DNA from: Candidatus Legionella polyplacis
GTDB lineage: Bacteria > Pseudomonadota > Gammaproteobacteria > Legionellales > Legionellaceae
NCBI RefSeq assembly: GCF_037013735.1
Contig: NZ_CP135136.1
Location: 310,001 to 374,000 of the forward strand
Length of the DNA stretch: 64,000 bases
Reading direction: 5' to 3'
The notes beneath the pieces are model-generated. The model was not told the DNA's origin, ran no database searches, and saw only the letters and a program-made list of their open reading frames with translations. Shown piece by piece: positions 45,991 to 56,394 of this stretch; the first letter of the stretch is position 1, and the number at the start of each line of letters is the position of its first letter. A program made the translations under genes and the position numbers.

Positions 45991-47721
45991 ATGATTATGT
46001 TAAATTATAGAATAACATACAATAAATATAGTGATGAATTAGTACTTGAAACTTCTATGGAAAGAGAAATGTTACTTTGTATTCCTTGGTTAAATAAAGG
46101 AACTGCATTTACCAATGAAGAGCGTCGTATATTTTCTTTATTTGGAAATCTTCCTAACAGAGTTGAAACCTTAAAAGAACAAGTAAGAAGAGCTTATTTG
46201 CAATATTCAAATTATAAAAGTAATATTCAAAAGTATATTTATTTAAATAATTTACGTAATGAAAATTATGTTCTTTTTTATAAATTGTTATCTTGTTATT
46301 TAAATGAAATGATAAATATAATTTATACTCCAAATATTAGTTTGGCTGTAGAAAATTTTAATTATGAATTTCGCAGAGGAAATGGTTTATATATTTCTTT
46401 TGAAGATATTAATAGGCTAGATGTGATTTTAAATAATACTTTATATTCTAATATAGATATTATTGTTGTTACAGATGGTGAGTGTGTTCTTGGAATAGGA
46501 GATCAAGGGATAGGTGGGATAGAAATATCTATAGCGAAACTGATAATTTATACTGTTTGTGGTGGGATTAATCCTAATCGTATATTGCCTGTATTTTTAG
46601 ATGTTGGTACAAATAATGTTAATTTATTAAATAATATTTTTTATTTAGGATATAGACATTTGCGTGTATCGGTAGAAGACTATAACAGTTTTATTTGTTG
46701 TTTTATTGATAAGGTAAAAAAATATTTTCCAAAGGTTTTTTTACATTTAGAAGATTTAAGTAGTATTAATGGAAATTTTATTTTAAATAAATTTAAAAAA
46801 GATATATGTGTTTTTAATGATGATATCCAAGGAACTGGTGCGGTTACTTTAGCAGCTTTATTATCTGCTTTAGATATTACTAATCAAAAATTAGAAGATC
46901 AGCGTATTGTTATTTTTGGCGCTGGATCTGCTGGAATCGGTATAAGTAATCAAATTGTTGATGCAATGTTACGTTTAGGTTTTACTAGGGAAAAAGCATT
47001 TTCATGTTTATGGCTTATAGATAAACAAGGTTTATTAATAGATTCTGATATTTCATTGAAGGCTTTTCAAAAACCTTATGCTCGTAAAATTTATGAAATT
47101 TCGAAATGGCCTTGTTTTGTTCAAAATAATCTTTCATTATTAAATGTTATACGTATGATACATCCTACTATTTTAATTGGGACATCTGGACAATATGGAG
47201 CTTTTTCCGAAAAAATTATTAGGTCTTTATGTTCATATATGCAAGATAGTTTTCCTATTATATTTGCTTTATCAAATCCAATTGAAAAAATTGAAGCATA
47301 TCCGGAAAATATAATAAAGTGGAGTTGTGGTAGGGCAGTTGTAGCTACAGGAACATTTTTCCCGAAAGTTTGTTATAAAAATAGATTGCTGGAAATTACT
47401 CAATGTAATAATGCTGTGATTTTTCCTGGTATAGGATTGGGAATTTCTTCTGTAAAAGCAAGAAGATTATCTGAAAATATGATTTGGTCAGCAATACAAG
47501 TGTTAAGAAGATATTCTCCTTCTAAAATTGATATTTCTTTATCTTTGTTACCATATTTGGATAAAATTCAGTTTATATCTAAAAAAATAGCTGTTTCTGT
47601 AGCTGAAACTGCTATTATTGAAAATATTGCTGGAATTGATATTATTGATTCTGACATAGAGAAAGTTGTAGAAAATTCATTTTGGGTACCTAATTATCTT
47701 CCTTATAAAAAATATGTATAA
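45991..47721 (+). CDS. maeA: NAD-dependent malic enzyme
   Basis: It oxidatively decarboxylates malate to pyruvate, supplying pyruvate from the TCA cycle when sugars are not used. It has 576 residues (E. coli MaeA 565). Signatures: GTAFTNEERRIFSLFGNLP, YTPNISLAVENF, GLYISFEDINRLDVIL, VVTDGECVLGIGDQGIGG, HLEDLSSINGNF, FNDDIQGTGAVTLAALLSAL and IVIFGAGSAGIGIS for NAD binding. It looks complete. It is a single gene after a 246-base AT-rich spacer. NAD preference is inferred from family resemblance. Confidence 0.93.
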   Translation: MIMLNYRITYNKYSDELVLETSMEREMLLCIPWLNKGTAFTNEERRIFSLFGNLPNRVETLKEQVRRAYLQYSNYKSNIQKYIYLNNLRNENYVLFYKLLSCYLNEMINIIYTPNISLAVENFNYEFRRGNGLYISFEDINRLDVILNNTLYSNIDIIVVTDGECVLGIGDQGIGGIEISIAKLIIYTVCGGINPNRILPVFLDVGTNNVNLLNNIFYLGYRHLRVSVEDYNSFICCFIDKVKKYFPKVFLHLEDLSSINGNFILNKFKKDICVFNDDIQGTGAVTLAALLSALDITNQKLEDQRIVIFGAGSAGIGISNQIVDAMLRLGFTREKAFSCLWLIDKQGLLIDSDISLKAFQKPYARKIYEISKWPCFVQNNLSLLNVIRMIHPTILIGTSGQYGAFSEKIIRSLCSYMQDSFPIIFALSNPIEKIEAYPENIIKWSCGRAVVATGTFFPKVCYKNRLLEITQCNNAVIFPGIGLGISSVKARRLSENMIWSAIQVLRRYSPSKIDISLSLLPYLDKIQFISKKIAVSVAETAIIENIAGIDIIDSDIEKVVENSFWVPNYLPYKKYV

Positions 47722-47900
47722 GTTAATAAATAATTTGAAATACATTGAATATGAAGGATTATTTTGTTTTTTTCTTTTAAAGAAAAATAAAATTGATATG
47801 TTATAAATAAAGTAGATAAAGTATTAAATTTATTAGAAAGATTGTATTATGTAGGTGTATTAATGGGTTTATTTTTTTTAAGTTGAATGAAAATGTAGAA

Positions 47901-48728
47901 ATGTTTGATTTAAAATCAATAATAGAATATGGGTATAAAAAACGAAAATTATTATTGTCTTCTGACAAATTTTTTAATCAAATAGTTAAAGCAATAGATG
48001 ATGTAGTTTTTGGATTAAATAATGGAAAATATAGGGTTGCTGAAAAAAAATTTGGAAAATGGATTGTTAATTCTTGGGTTAAAAAAGCTATTTTTCTTTA
48101 TTTTAAGTTGAATAAAAATTCAATTATTGATTGTAAGTATTGTAAATACTATGATAAATTTTCATTTCGTTTTTTAAAATTTTCAGAGAAAGAGTTTAGT
48201 GAAAGAAATATTCGTGTTGTTCCACATGCTGTTATACGTAATGGAGTTTTTATTGGAAATAATTCAGTTTTAATGCCTTGTTTTATTAATATTGGAGCTT
48301 ATATTGGAAAAGGAACTATGATTGATACATGGGCAACTATTGGTTCTTGTGCTCAAATTGGTGATAATGTTCATATATCCGGAGGGGCTGGTATAGGTGG
48401 TGTGTTAGAACCTATACAAGATAGTCCTACTATTATTGAAGATAATTGTTTTATAGGTGCAAGGTCAGAGATAGTGGAAGGAGTTATTGTAGAGAGTTAT
48501 TCGGTTATTTCTATGGGAGTTTTTATTGGAAAGAGTACTAAAATTTATAATCGATTAACTGGATCTATTAGTTATGGTCGCATACCGTGTGGATCTGTTG
48601 TAGTTCCAGGTAGTATTCCTAGTAGAGATGGAAATTATAGTTTATCATGTGCTGTAATCGTAAAAAAGGTGGATAAAAAGACTTTTTGTAAAGTGAAAAT
48701 TAATGATATTTTACGTAATGGGATTTGA
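47901..48728 (+). CDS. dapD: tetrahydrodipicolinate N-succinyltransferase
   Basis: DapD succinylates tetrahydrodipicolinate in the diaminopimelate/lysine pathway; diaminopimelate is needed for peptidoglycan. It is a hexapeptide-repeat left-handed beta-helix protein. From the ATG at 47901 it has 275 residues, matching E. coli (274); a TTG six codons earlier (47883) is a possible alternative start. [39 protein letters not shown] and [20 protein letters not shown] show the repeat domain and active-site loop. It forms an operon with dapE. Confidence 0.95.
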   Translation: MFDLKSIIEYGYKKRKLLLSSDKFFNQIVKAIDDVVFGLNNGKYRVAEKKFGKWIVNSWVKKAIFLYFKLNKNSIIDCKYCKYYDKFSFRFLKFSEKEFSERNIRVVPHAVIRNGVFIGNNSVLMPCFINIGAYIGKGTMIDTWATIGSCAQIGDNVHISGGAGIGGVLEPIQDSPTIIEDNCFIGARSEIVEGVIVESYSVISMGVFIGKSTKIYNRLTGSISYGRIPCGSVVVPGSIPSRDGNYSLSCAVIVKKVDKKTFCKVKINDILRNGI

Positions 48729-48734
48729 TATTTT

Positions 48735-49889
48735 ATGAGTATAAATAACAATATTAAGATAATTTTAGAAAAATTGATAAGTTTTCCTTCTGTTACTCCG
48801 TATGATATGGGATGTCAAAATTATATTATGAATTATTTAAGATGTATAGGATTTAGTTGTTATCAATTTAATAATTTTCCTGTTTCTAATTTTTTTGCGT
48901 TTATTGGTAAATCTTCTCCTATGTTGGTATTTGCAGGTCATACTGATGTGGTTTCTGTTGGGGATGAGAATCAATGGATATATTTTCCTTTTTGTTTAAA
49001 AGAGAAAAATGGAATGTTTTATGGTCGTGGTGTTGCTGATATGAAAGGAGCTATTGCTTCTATGATGGTTGCAGTTAAAAGATTTATTGATTCTTTTTCA
49101 ACATTTAATGGTAGTATAGGATTTTTAATTACTAGTGGTGAGGAAGGAGATCAATTTCATTTAGGTACTTCATATGCTATGAAAAGGTTAAAATTAAATG
49201 GAATTATTCCTGATTTTTGTATTGTCGGGGAACCATCTAGTAATAATGTTGTAGGAGATTGTATTAAAGTAGGTCACCGTGGTTCGTTGAATGGAGAATT
49301 AATATTAAAAGGAATACAAGGTCATGTTGCATATCCAAATCATTCTTTAAATATAATACATCAGTTAAATTCAATTTTATTTGAGTTGTCTAATAAAAAG
49401 TTTGATGAATGCTGTGATAAATTTTTTCCAAAAACTTCTTTTCAGGCTACATATATTAAGGTTGATGAAGGATATAATCGTGGTAATAATGTTTTACCAG
49501 GAAGTTTAGTACTTAATTTTAATTTTCGTTTTTCGAGTCAACAAAATTTTCAGTCATTGAAAAAGATATTATTGTTATGTTTAGATAAAAGAAATATATG
49601 TTATTCGATTAAGTGGAAATTTAATACTAGACCATTGTTATTAAAACGTAAATTTTTGTTGGATATTGGTATTCAATCAATAAAAGAAGTAACAAATAAT
49701 TTTCCTTATATTTCTACTTGTGGTGGTGTTTCTGATTCTAGATTTATAGCATGCTATGGTGTAGATACTATAGAGCTAGGATTAGTTAATAAAACTATTC
49801 ATCAAGTCAATGAAAGAGTTTCTGTATCAAGTTTAGGGAAGTTGGTTTCTATATATTTTACTATTATAAAACGTATTTTATTGAAATAA
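48735..49889 (+). CDS. dapE: succinyl-diaminopimelate desuccinylase
   Basis: DapE removes succinate from N-succinyl-LL-diaminopimelate. It is a dizinc M20-family amidase of 384 residues. Metal and catalytic residues are in VFAGHTDVVSVG, FYGRGVADMKGAIASMM, GFLITSGEEGDQFH, CIVGEPSSNNVVGD and, near the C-terminus, ELGLVNKTIHQVNERVS. It begins 6 bases after dapD, giving two successive-branch enzymes (succinylase branch) in one unit. Confidence 0.95.
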   Translation: MSINNNIKIILEKLISFPSVTPYDMGCQNYIMNYLRCIGFSCYQFNNFPVSNFFAFIGKSSPMLVFAGHTDVVSVGDENQWIYFPFCLKEKNGMFYGRGVADMKGAIASMMVAVKRFIDSFSTFNGSIGFLITSGEEGDQFHLGTSYAMKRLKLNGIIPDFCIVGEPSSNNVVGDCIKVGHRGSLNGELILKGIQGHVAYPNHSLNIIHQLNSILFELSNKKFDECCDKFFPKTSFQATYIKVDEGYNRGNNVLPGSLVLNFNFRFSSQQNFQSLKKILLLCLDKRNICYSIKWKFNTRPLLLKRKFLLDIGIQSIKEVTNNFPYISTCGGVSDSRFIACYGVDTIELGLVNKTIHQVNERVSVSSLGKLVSIYFTIIKRILLK

Positions 49890-50199
49890 AATAATTAAAA
49901 AATGGGATTTTATTGTATTATTTAATAAATTGTTTTTATTTTTATTTTTAAAAAGATTGCGGTACAGTAAATTTAGGATGATTGTTTTTTAAAGTTTTAA
50001 AATAAAATCTTTATGGCTAAGTTTAATGTTTGTATTTATAACTTTTAATTTTTATTCATTATTTTTATTAGATATATTTATTTTATTTAGTTATTTGATT
50101 TTGTTTTATGAGTCTAATATAGAGTTTTTTTTTAAAAAAATGTATTTTGATTGGTTTTTATTTTAAGATTTTTATTTTAGTTTTTTTGTTTATAGAAGA
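49890..50199. other. spacer dapE/aroK (convergent)
   Basis: About 310 bases between the two converging stops, mostly A/T. One slightly G-richer patch lies near 49955-49985 (GATTGCGGTACAG). It does not fold like a tRNA and no reading frame continues through it. It may be the remains of a lost gene; I cannot name one. Confidence 0.45.
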
Positions 50200-50733
50200 T
50201 TACAATGTATTGTTATAAAGATATTTTATGATATTATTTGATACTGTTTTTGTTGTTAGTTTATCAGTTTCAAAGATTATATCAGATAATTTTATATATA
50301 TTGGTTCTCTTTCTTTTTTTAAGATTTTTAGTTGATTTTTTATATTTTTTGCTCTTAGTAATGGATGTTTACTGTCTTTTTTAGTTCTTTCATATTGTTC
50401 TTGTAAGGAAGTTTTTAGATATATTACAGTTCCTCTTGAAGTTAATGCATATTGATTTTCTGTTATTGTGACAGATCCTTCTCCTGTTGCTAGTACTATA
50501 TTAGTTTTTTTTGTTAATTCTTCTATAATTTTTTTTTCTCTTTTTCTAAATCCATCTATTCCTTCTATATCAAGAATCCAAGATATATCAGCTCCTGTTC
50601 TTTTTTTAAGAACAGTATCAGAATCATAAAATTCAAATTTTAATTCTTTTGCTAAAATTTTTCCTATTGTGCTTTTCCCCGATCCAATTGGTCCTATTAG
50701 AAATATATTTCTGATTTTAATAGAAATATTCAT
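50200..50733 (-). CDS. aroK: shikimate kinase
   Basis: AroK phosphorylates shikimate on the way to chorismate. It has 177 residues. The P-loop is FLIGPIGSGKSTIGKILA, shikimate contacts are FYDSDTVLKKRTGADISWI and the Arg of GFRKREKKII, and the strand VLATGEGSVT replaces the common VLATGGG (Glu for Gly). LID residues are in RTKKDSKHPLLRAKN. aroB, usually next to it, is not here. Confidence 0.93.
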   Translation of the reverse strand: MNISIKIRNIFLIGPIGSGKSTIGKILAKELKFEFYDSDTVLKKRTGADISWILDIEGIDGFRKREKKIIEELTKKTNIVLATGEGSVTITENQYALTSRGTVIYLKTSLQEQYERTKKDSKHPLLRAKNIKNQLKILKKEREPIYIKLSDIIFETDKLTTKTVSNNIIKYLYNNTL

Positions 50734-50992
50734 TATATAAATATAATTTTAATTATTGATTAAGTTGTTTCTATTATACCTGAAAAATATGAAAATATTT
50801 TATAAATTATTTATTTTTAAAAAAAAAGTATTTTTAGTAAAAATGAATTTTAAAGTTTATTTTGTTAAATAAGATAGAGTGTTTTTTATCTTTAGTGAAC
50901 AAATAAAATTAAAAATTAATAAACTTAAAATTATATTAATTATAATTAATGGGTTTTATTGATGCTTCTTATTGATTGTTGATTTTATTATA

Positions 50993-51646
50993 TTATATTT
51001 TAATATATTTCAAAATTTTTTTAAAAATTTCTTCTTTTTCTTTGTTTGCATTTATTTTATAAAATTTTGGAAAATTTGAAAAATTTATTTTTTTCCAGTT
51101 ATTATAATATTTTATAATGGGTTTTGTATTAATATAGTATGAATATAACCTATTTTTAATTGAATTTTCTTGATCATCTTCTCTATGTATTAATGGTTCT
51201 CCTGTAATATCATCGATTCCATAAGTTTTAGGAGGATTGAAGTTTATATGATAAATTCTTCCTGAAGATGGATGGATTCTTCTACCTGAAATACGTTTTA
51301 TTAGTACTTTTTCTGGAATTTGAAGTTCTATAATAAAATTTATAAGAATGTTTTTTTTTTTTAATGAGTGCGCTTGATTTATTGTTCTTGGAAATCCGTC
51401 AAATAAAAGTCCATTTTTATTTTTAGAATTTTTAATATGTTTCATGATCATATTAATAATAAAGTTGTCTGGTAATAATTTTCCTTTTTTTATTAAATTA
51501 AAATCATTATTTTTAATATTCAGTAGTTTTATATTTGATCTTAATATATTTCCGGTAGAGATATGTAATAAATTAAAATGGTTGGCTATCATATTACCTT
51601 GAGTGCTTTTCCCAGATCCAGGAAATCCTAATAATATTATATTCAT
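50993..51646 (-). CDS. adk: adenylate kinase
   Basis: Adk interconverts ATP plus AMP and two ADP. It has 217 residues (E. coli 214). P-loop IILLGFPGSGKSTQGNMIA (the family has GAPGAGKGTQ), AMP site HISTGNILRSNI and GLLFDGFPRTINQAHSL, LID start RISGRRIHPSSGRIYHI, then DITGEPLIHREDDQENSIKN. The P-loop replacement (GFPGSGKST) is common in short variants. It is a single gene. Confidence 0.95.
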   Translation of the reverse strand: MNIILLGFPGSGKSTQGNMIANHFNLLHISTGNILRSNIKLLNIKNNDFNLIKKGKLLPDNFIINMIMKHIKNSKNKNGLLFDGFPRTINQAHSLKKKNILINFIIELQIPEKVLIKRISGRRIHPSSGRIYHINFNPPKTYGIDDITGEPLIHREDDQENSIKNRLYSYYINTKPIIKYYNNWKKINFSNFPKFYKINANKEKEEIFKKILKYIKI

Positions 51647-51958
51647 AGTGTTGTTATTGTTTATTTTGAGATAAAATGTCTATATTTATCAAATATTGTG
51701 AATGTATATAAAATCAATTTTTTTAATGTACAAAATAGGTATTTATTAAATTGTATATTTTGATATAGGAAAAAGCAATATAAAGTGTTTTAAAATAGGA
51801 AGGTAATGTGTAGTTTTAAGATATTTGATTGATTTGATGATTTTATATAAATATCATTTAATTTTAATGTAGTTTTAGAGAATTTTATTAGGGATTATAT
51901 GTTATTTTATTAGTTATTAAGAATAGGATTAAAAAGTATTTTATTCAATTATAAATAA
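51647..51958. other. divergent spacer adk/exonuclease
   Basis: About 310 bases between two divergent starts. It is A/T-rich and slightly G-richer at 51765-51800. It must hold both promoters. No reading frame, repeat or RNA is evident. Confidence 0.45.
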
Positions 51959-52735
51959 ATGAATGTTATGGTTTTTGATATTGAGACTGTTCCTGATATT
52001 GAATTGGGTAAAAGGATTTATGGTTTGAATGGTCTTTCAAATGAGAACGTATTTTTGGCACTTTGTGCGTTAAGAAAAACTAGTGTCGGCCATAGTTTTT
52101 TTCCTCATTTTTTACAAAAAATTATTGTTATTTCTGTATTATTTAAATATGATGATTATGTTAAAGTGTGGTCTTTAGGTTCTATACAGTCCAATGAAAA
52201 AGAATTATTAAAAAGATTTTTTTTTGGTATTGAAAAATATGTTCCTATTTTAGTTAGTTGGAATGGTTGTAGGTTTGATTTACCAGTAATTCATTATCGT
52301 TCTTTATTACATAAAGTTTCATCTCGTATTTATTGGGAAATAGGAAGTTGTAGAAGAGAATTTCGGTGGAATAATTATTTAAATAGATTTCATTATCGAC
52401 ATATTGATTTAATGGATATATTATCTGCATATCAAAATGTGGCTTTTACATCTTTAGATATTATTTCTTCCATGTTAGGATTTCCTGGTAAGATTAAAAT
52501 GAGTGGAGAAAAGGTTTGGGATGTTTTTAATTCTGGTAATATCAAAGATATTAGAAATTATTGTGAAATTGATGTGTTAAATACATATTGTATTTATTTA
52601 CGTTTTGAATTAATACGTGGAATTTTAACTGAGAGTGAATATGAATATTCCATGAAGAGTTTATTTTTTTATTTAAGAAAGGAAAAAAATAGGGATCATT
52701 TAAAAGATTTTTTAGATCTTATGAATTTTAAGTAA
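51959..52735 (+). CDS. predicted 3'-5' exonuclease, PolB-like DEDD family
   Basis: This is a stand-alone proofreading-type exonuclease (PF10108-like), 258 residues. The DEDD acids are in VMVFDIETVPDIELGK (Asp and Glu of DIE), SWNGCRFDLPVIHYRSLLH (Asp), and IRNYCEIDVLNTYCIYLRF (Asp). The middle block YRHIDLMDILSAYQN and SSMLGFPGKIKMSGEKVW match the family. It stands alone between adk and ftsK. The family's cellular substrate is not well defined; a role in DNA repair or RNA trimming is only a guess. No start ambiguity is seen. Confidence 0.85.
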   Translation: MNVMVFDIETVPDIELGKRIYGLNGLSNENVFLALCALRKTSVGHSFFPHFLQKIIVISVLFKYDDYVKVWSLGSIQSNEKELLKRFFFGIEKYVPILVSWNGCRFDLPVIHYRSLLHKVSSRIYWEIGSCRREFRWNNYLNRFHYRHIDLMDILSAYQNVAFTSLDIISSMLGFPGKIKMSGEKVWDVFNSGNIKDIRNYCEIDVLNTYCIYLRFELIRGILTESEYEYSMKSLFFYLRKEKNRDHLKDFLDLMNFK

Positions 52736-52806
52736 AAGAATAATATTCATGATTATGAATAATATGGTTTTTAATATAGATTGATTGTTTATTAACAATA
52801 AAATTA

Positions 52807-54819
52807 TCAATATGTTTTATTAATCCAGTAGTTAATTATTTTATTTATTTCTTGATTACTAATTATGGGTCCATGTATTCTTGTGATTTTTTTTTGCGGA
52901 GATAAGTAAAGCATGTCTCCTTTTCCTAATAGTTGTTCGGCTCCCTGTTGGTCTAAGATAATATAAGAATCGATTTTTGAAGAGACTTGAAAAGCTATAC
53001 GTGCTGGGATATTAGCTTTGATAATTCCTGTCAATATATTTACTGATGGTCGTTGTGTAGATATTATAAAATGTATTCCAGATGCTCTAGATTTTTGTGC
53101 TATGTATACAATTAATGATTCTATGTTTTTTTTTTCTGTTAAAATTATGTCGGCTAGTTCGTCAATAATTATTATTATATATGGAAGATTGTTTTGTATA
53201 TTTTGGTTTTGAATGCAATATTTCTTGTTTTTTGAATTATATTTTTTGATTTTAGAATTTTTTTTATTAAATTCTTCTATATTACGTACTTTTAAAGTAT
53301 TCATTAAATGAAAACGTTTTTTCATTTCTTTAATAATCCAATTAAGAGTTGTTGATACTTTTTTTGCTTCTGTTATTACTGGCATTAATAGATGTGGTAT
53401 TTGATTATATGTAGATAATTCAATTATTTTAGGATCGATCATGATAAATTGAACTTGTTTAGGAGTGGATTTTAAAAGAATACTGAGAATCATAGAATGT
53501 ATATTCATTGATTTTCCTGATCCAGTTGTTCCTGCAATTAGGATATGAGGCATTTCTTTTAAATCAATAGTAACAGGATTACCAATTGTATTTACTCCTA
53601 ATCCTATGGTAATTGGAGAATATGATTCTTGATATTCTTTTGAAAGTAAGATATCAGAAAGTTTTATAGTATTTTGTATTTTATTTGGTAATTCTAAACC
53701 TATGGTAGTTTTTTTTGGGATGGATTCAATAATTTTTATTGATGTTACTGATAGTAATCTTGCCAAGTCTTTTGATAAGGATAGTATTGTTCTTATTTTT
53801 GTACCAGAATATAATTGAAGTTCAAATCTTGTTATAATTGGTCCTTGTTGTATATTAACTACATTAGCTTTAATACTAAATTGCAATAAGGTATTTTTAA
53901 TTTTTTCTGCAATATATTTATTATCGTTTTTTATGTATTTATTTGAATTATTTTGTTTTTTATTTTTTATAGGAATGATGTTAGATAAATTTATTGTTTT
54001 TCTTTTTGTATAATTTTTACAGTGTTTTTCAAAAATTGGGTTTAATTTTGAATTATTATTATTATTATGTATTTTTATTAATTTATTTTGTTTAATAATA
54101 AAATTAGTATTTTTATTGATAATATTTTTTTTTGTATATTCAAGTTGTTCTTTTTTTTTAATAAAAAAAAATATTTTTATTTTTTTAAAAGTCCATTTTA
54201 TTATTTTGGATAAAATATATAGAGTTTTTTTTATTAGGTGAGTCCAAGAAATTTTAGTGATAAAATTTATGCTAATTAAAAATATTGTTGTAAGTATGAG
54301 TATGGTTCCTTCTTTATTAAAAAGCATTTCTAGATTATTTAAGATAAATTTTCCTAATATTCCGTTTTTATGATAAGTAAGATCATTATTTTGATTTTGG
54401 AAATTTAAAGTTAATATACTATTTCCACTAATTATAAATAGAAAAAATCCTATATTTTTTATATATATATCAGTATGATGGATTTTAATATCTTTATGAT
54501 TATAAATTAATAAATTAAATGTTATATATAATATCCAAATTGGAATAAAAAAAGAAAAATATCCAAAGAGATAATATAATATATTTGCTATGTGTAATCC
54601 TACAATGCCACAGTAATTAGATATTTTTTTATAGTTTTCTTTATTCAGAATATATTTTTTCATATTGTTGTTAATGTTATAGGAATATAAGGATATTAAA
54701 ATAAATATTGATGACATAATTGTCAAAAGTAAGTAAGTTTCTTTTAAATATTTTTTTAAAAGGTTTTTTTTAGGATTTACTTCAACGTTATTTGGAGAAT
54801 GAAGTTTATGTTTTTCCAT
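52807..54819 (-). CDS. ftsK: DNA translocase FtsK, without the C-terminal gamma domain
   Basis: FtsK anchors at the division septum and pumps DNA during chromosome segregation. It has 670 residues, shorter than most. Membrane helices are predicted at about 27-47, 70-105 (two), 121-139 and 171-190, followed by a Lys/Asn-rich linker (to about 300). The motor has NVVNIQQGPIITRFELQL, Walker A ILIAGTTGSGKSMNIHS (430-437) and Walker B PYIIIIIDELADIILTE (about 548-558). It ends shortly after GAEQLLGKGDMLYLS and IHGPIISNQEINKIINYW. The winged-helix gamma domain that reads KOPS motifs and activates XerD is missing. Coding strand is strongly A-rich. Confidence 0.95.
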   Translation of the reverse strand: MEKHKLHSPNNVEVNPKKNLLKKYLKETYLLLTIMSSIFILISLYSYNINNNMKKYILNKENYKKISNYCGIVGLHIANILYYLFGYFSFFIPIWILYITFNLLIYNHKDIKIHHTDIYIKNIGFFLFIISGNSILTLNFQNQNNDLTYHKNGILGKFILNNLEMLFNKEGTILILTTIFLISINFITKISWTHLIKKTLYILSKIIKWTFKKIKIFFFIKKKEQLEYTKKNIINKNTNFIIKQNKLIKIHNNNNNSKLNPIFEKHCKNYTKRKTINLSNIIPIKNKKQNNSNKYIKNDNKYIAEKIKNTLLQFSIKANVVNIQQGPIITRFELQLYSGTKIRTILSLSKDLARLLSVTSIKIIESIPKKTTIGLELPNKIQNTIKLSDILLSKEYQESYSPITIGLGVNTIGNPVTIDLKEMPHILIAGTTGSGKSMNIHSMILSILLKSTPKQVQFIMIDPKIIELSTYNQIPHLLMPVITEAKKVSTTLNWIIKEMKKRFHLMNTLKVRNIEEFNKKNSKIKKYNSKNKKYCIQNQNIQNNLPYIIIIIDELADIILTEKKNIESLIVYIAQKSRASGIHFIISTQRPSVNILTGIIKANIPARIAFQVSSKIDSYIILDQQGAEQLLGKGDMLYLSPQKKITRIHGPIISNQEINKIINYWINKTY

Positions 54820-54909
54820 AATTGTAAATTTTATAAAAAAATGATATATGTATTTATTATATTCTATATAATATATTTATTTGTGATTTAATAAAAATAT
54901 GAATTAATT

Positions 54910-55914
54910 ATGAATAGTTTTGTTAATAAATATTCATTGGTTATAATTGGTTCTGGTCCTGCTGGTTATACTGCAGCTATATATGCTGCTCGTGCTAATT
55001 TAAATCCAATTGTTATTGCAGGAGATCAACCAGGAGGTCAGTTAACTACTACAACATCTGTTGATAATTGGCCTGGAAATATTAGTAAATTTCATGGTCC
55101 AGAATTAATGGAAAATATAAAACGCCATGTATTACAGTTGAATGTGAATATTGTTTATGATAGAGTCACTAATGTAAATTTAAAGGGTAGACCATTTTTT
55201 TTAAAAGGGGAAAAGAATGTTTATTTTTGTGATGCTTTAATTATTGCTACAGGTTCTTCTCATAGATTTTTAGGTATAAGTTCAGAAAAAAAATATTTAG
55301 GGCATGGTGTATCTTTTTGTGCCACATGTGATGGATATTTTTTTCGTAATAAAAGAGTTTGTGTTGTTGGAGGGGGGAATACAGCAGTGGAAGAAGCATT
55401 ATATTTATCGAATATTGTTGATCATGTGATTTTAATTCATAGAAAGAATGTGTTACGTGCTGAGTTTGTTTTGCAGAATAAATTATTTAAAAAGGTTGAT
55501 GATGGTAAAATAGAAATATTGTGGAATCATACAGTAATTGATATTTTAGGAGATGGATCTACAGTTAATGGAATAACTGCATATGATTTAAAGAATCAGA
55601 ATTCTAAATTTTTAGATGTTAATGGTGTTTTTATTGCTATAGGTTTTACACCAAATACGAATATATTTAAAGATCAATTGTTAATTGATAAAAATGGATA
55701 TATTGTTGTTAATTTTTTTAAAACTAATGATATTAATTATTGTACTAATAATAGTGATGTAATGGCTACATCCACATCTGTTTCTGGAGTGTTTGCTTGT
55801 GGTGATGTTATGGATCCTATATATAGACAAGCAATTACAGCTTCTGGGTTTGGTTCTATGGCTGCTTTAGATGCAGAAAGGTATTTTAGTTTATATTTTT
55901 CAAAAAAGAGGTAA
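54910..55914 (+). CDS. trxB: thioredoxin reductase
   Basis: TrxB reduces thioredoxin with NADPH through FAD and a disulfide. It has 334 residues. FAD fold: LVIIGSGPAGYTAAIYAARA; redox pair in VSFCATCDGYFFRNK; NADPH fold VCVVGGGNTAVEEALYLS; C-terminal FAD contact GVFACGDVMDPIYRQAITA. A thioredoxin gene (trxA) lies 5.4 kb away. The start and ends are as expected. Confidence 0.97.
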   Translation: MNSFVNKYSLVIIGSGPAGYTAAIYAARANLNPIVIAGDQPGGQLTTTTSVDNWPGNISKFHGPELMENIKRHVLQLNVNIVYDRVTNVNLKGRPFFLKGEKNVYFCDALIIATGSSHRFLGISSEKKYLGHGVSFCATCDGYFFRNKRVCVVGGGNTAVEEALYLSNIVDHVILIHRKNVLRAEFVLQNKLFKKVDDGKIEILWNHTVIDILGDGSTVNGITAYDLKNQNSKFLDVNGVFIAIGFTPNTNIFKDQLLIDKNGYIVVNFFKTNDINYCTNNSDVMATSTSVSGVFACGDVMDPIYRQAITASGFGSMAALDAERYFSLYFSKKR

Positions 55915-56394
55915 TAGAATTTTATTTGTTTTTCAATAAAATATTATAATATTTTGGTTATAAAAGTTTTGTTTAGTTAATTTATTAATTTATAGGTTTG
56001 TAATAATTGTGTTTTTCTATATTATTTTTTAGTTGACTTTTTAAAAAATGAAGAGTTGATTTTGTATATGATTAAATGATTGTTATGTTGAAATCATATG
56101 AATAAATATGTACATTATAACAATGTTTGTTTAATATTTTATATATTAAATTTTACATAATTATTATATTCGTTTATTTAATATTAGGAATAATATTAAT
56201 ATATTATTTTTTAATAAAAATTTGTAATGTTATTGTTTTTTATTATTAAGGTTAGTTAATAACAATTAATTATCTATTAAATTTTTTTTATGAAATTGTT
56301 TTTTGACATATTTTATATAAGTTTATATTAATAGTTGATATAGTTGTTTTTAAAGTTTAGTGGTTCAAAGGTTTTATGAAATTAGGTTATTTTT
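55915..56394. other. spacer trxB/ABC transporter
   Basis: About 480 bases, mostly A/T. An ATG at 56376 opens a short out-of-frame peptide ending a few codons after the permease GTG start. I see no tRNA, RNA gene or clear repeat. The promoter of the transporter pair should be here. Confidence 0.45.

Noticed and set aside
47760-47785. inverted repeat with T and A runs after maeA as a terminator
   Set aside because: The T run precedes the stem on the coding strand and the stem is purely A/T; not convincing.
49955-49985. G-richer patch after dapE as a tRNA or small RNA
   Set aside because: No cloverleaf or long pairing can be drawn and no conserved arm is present.
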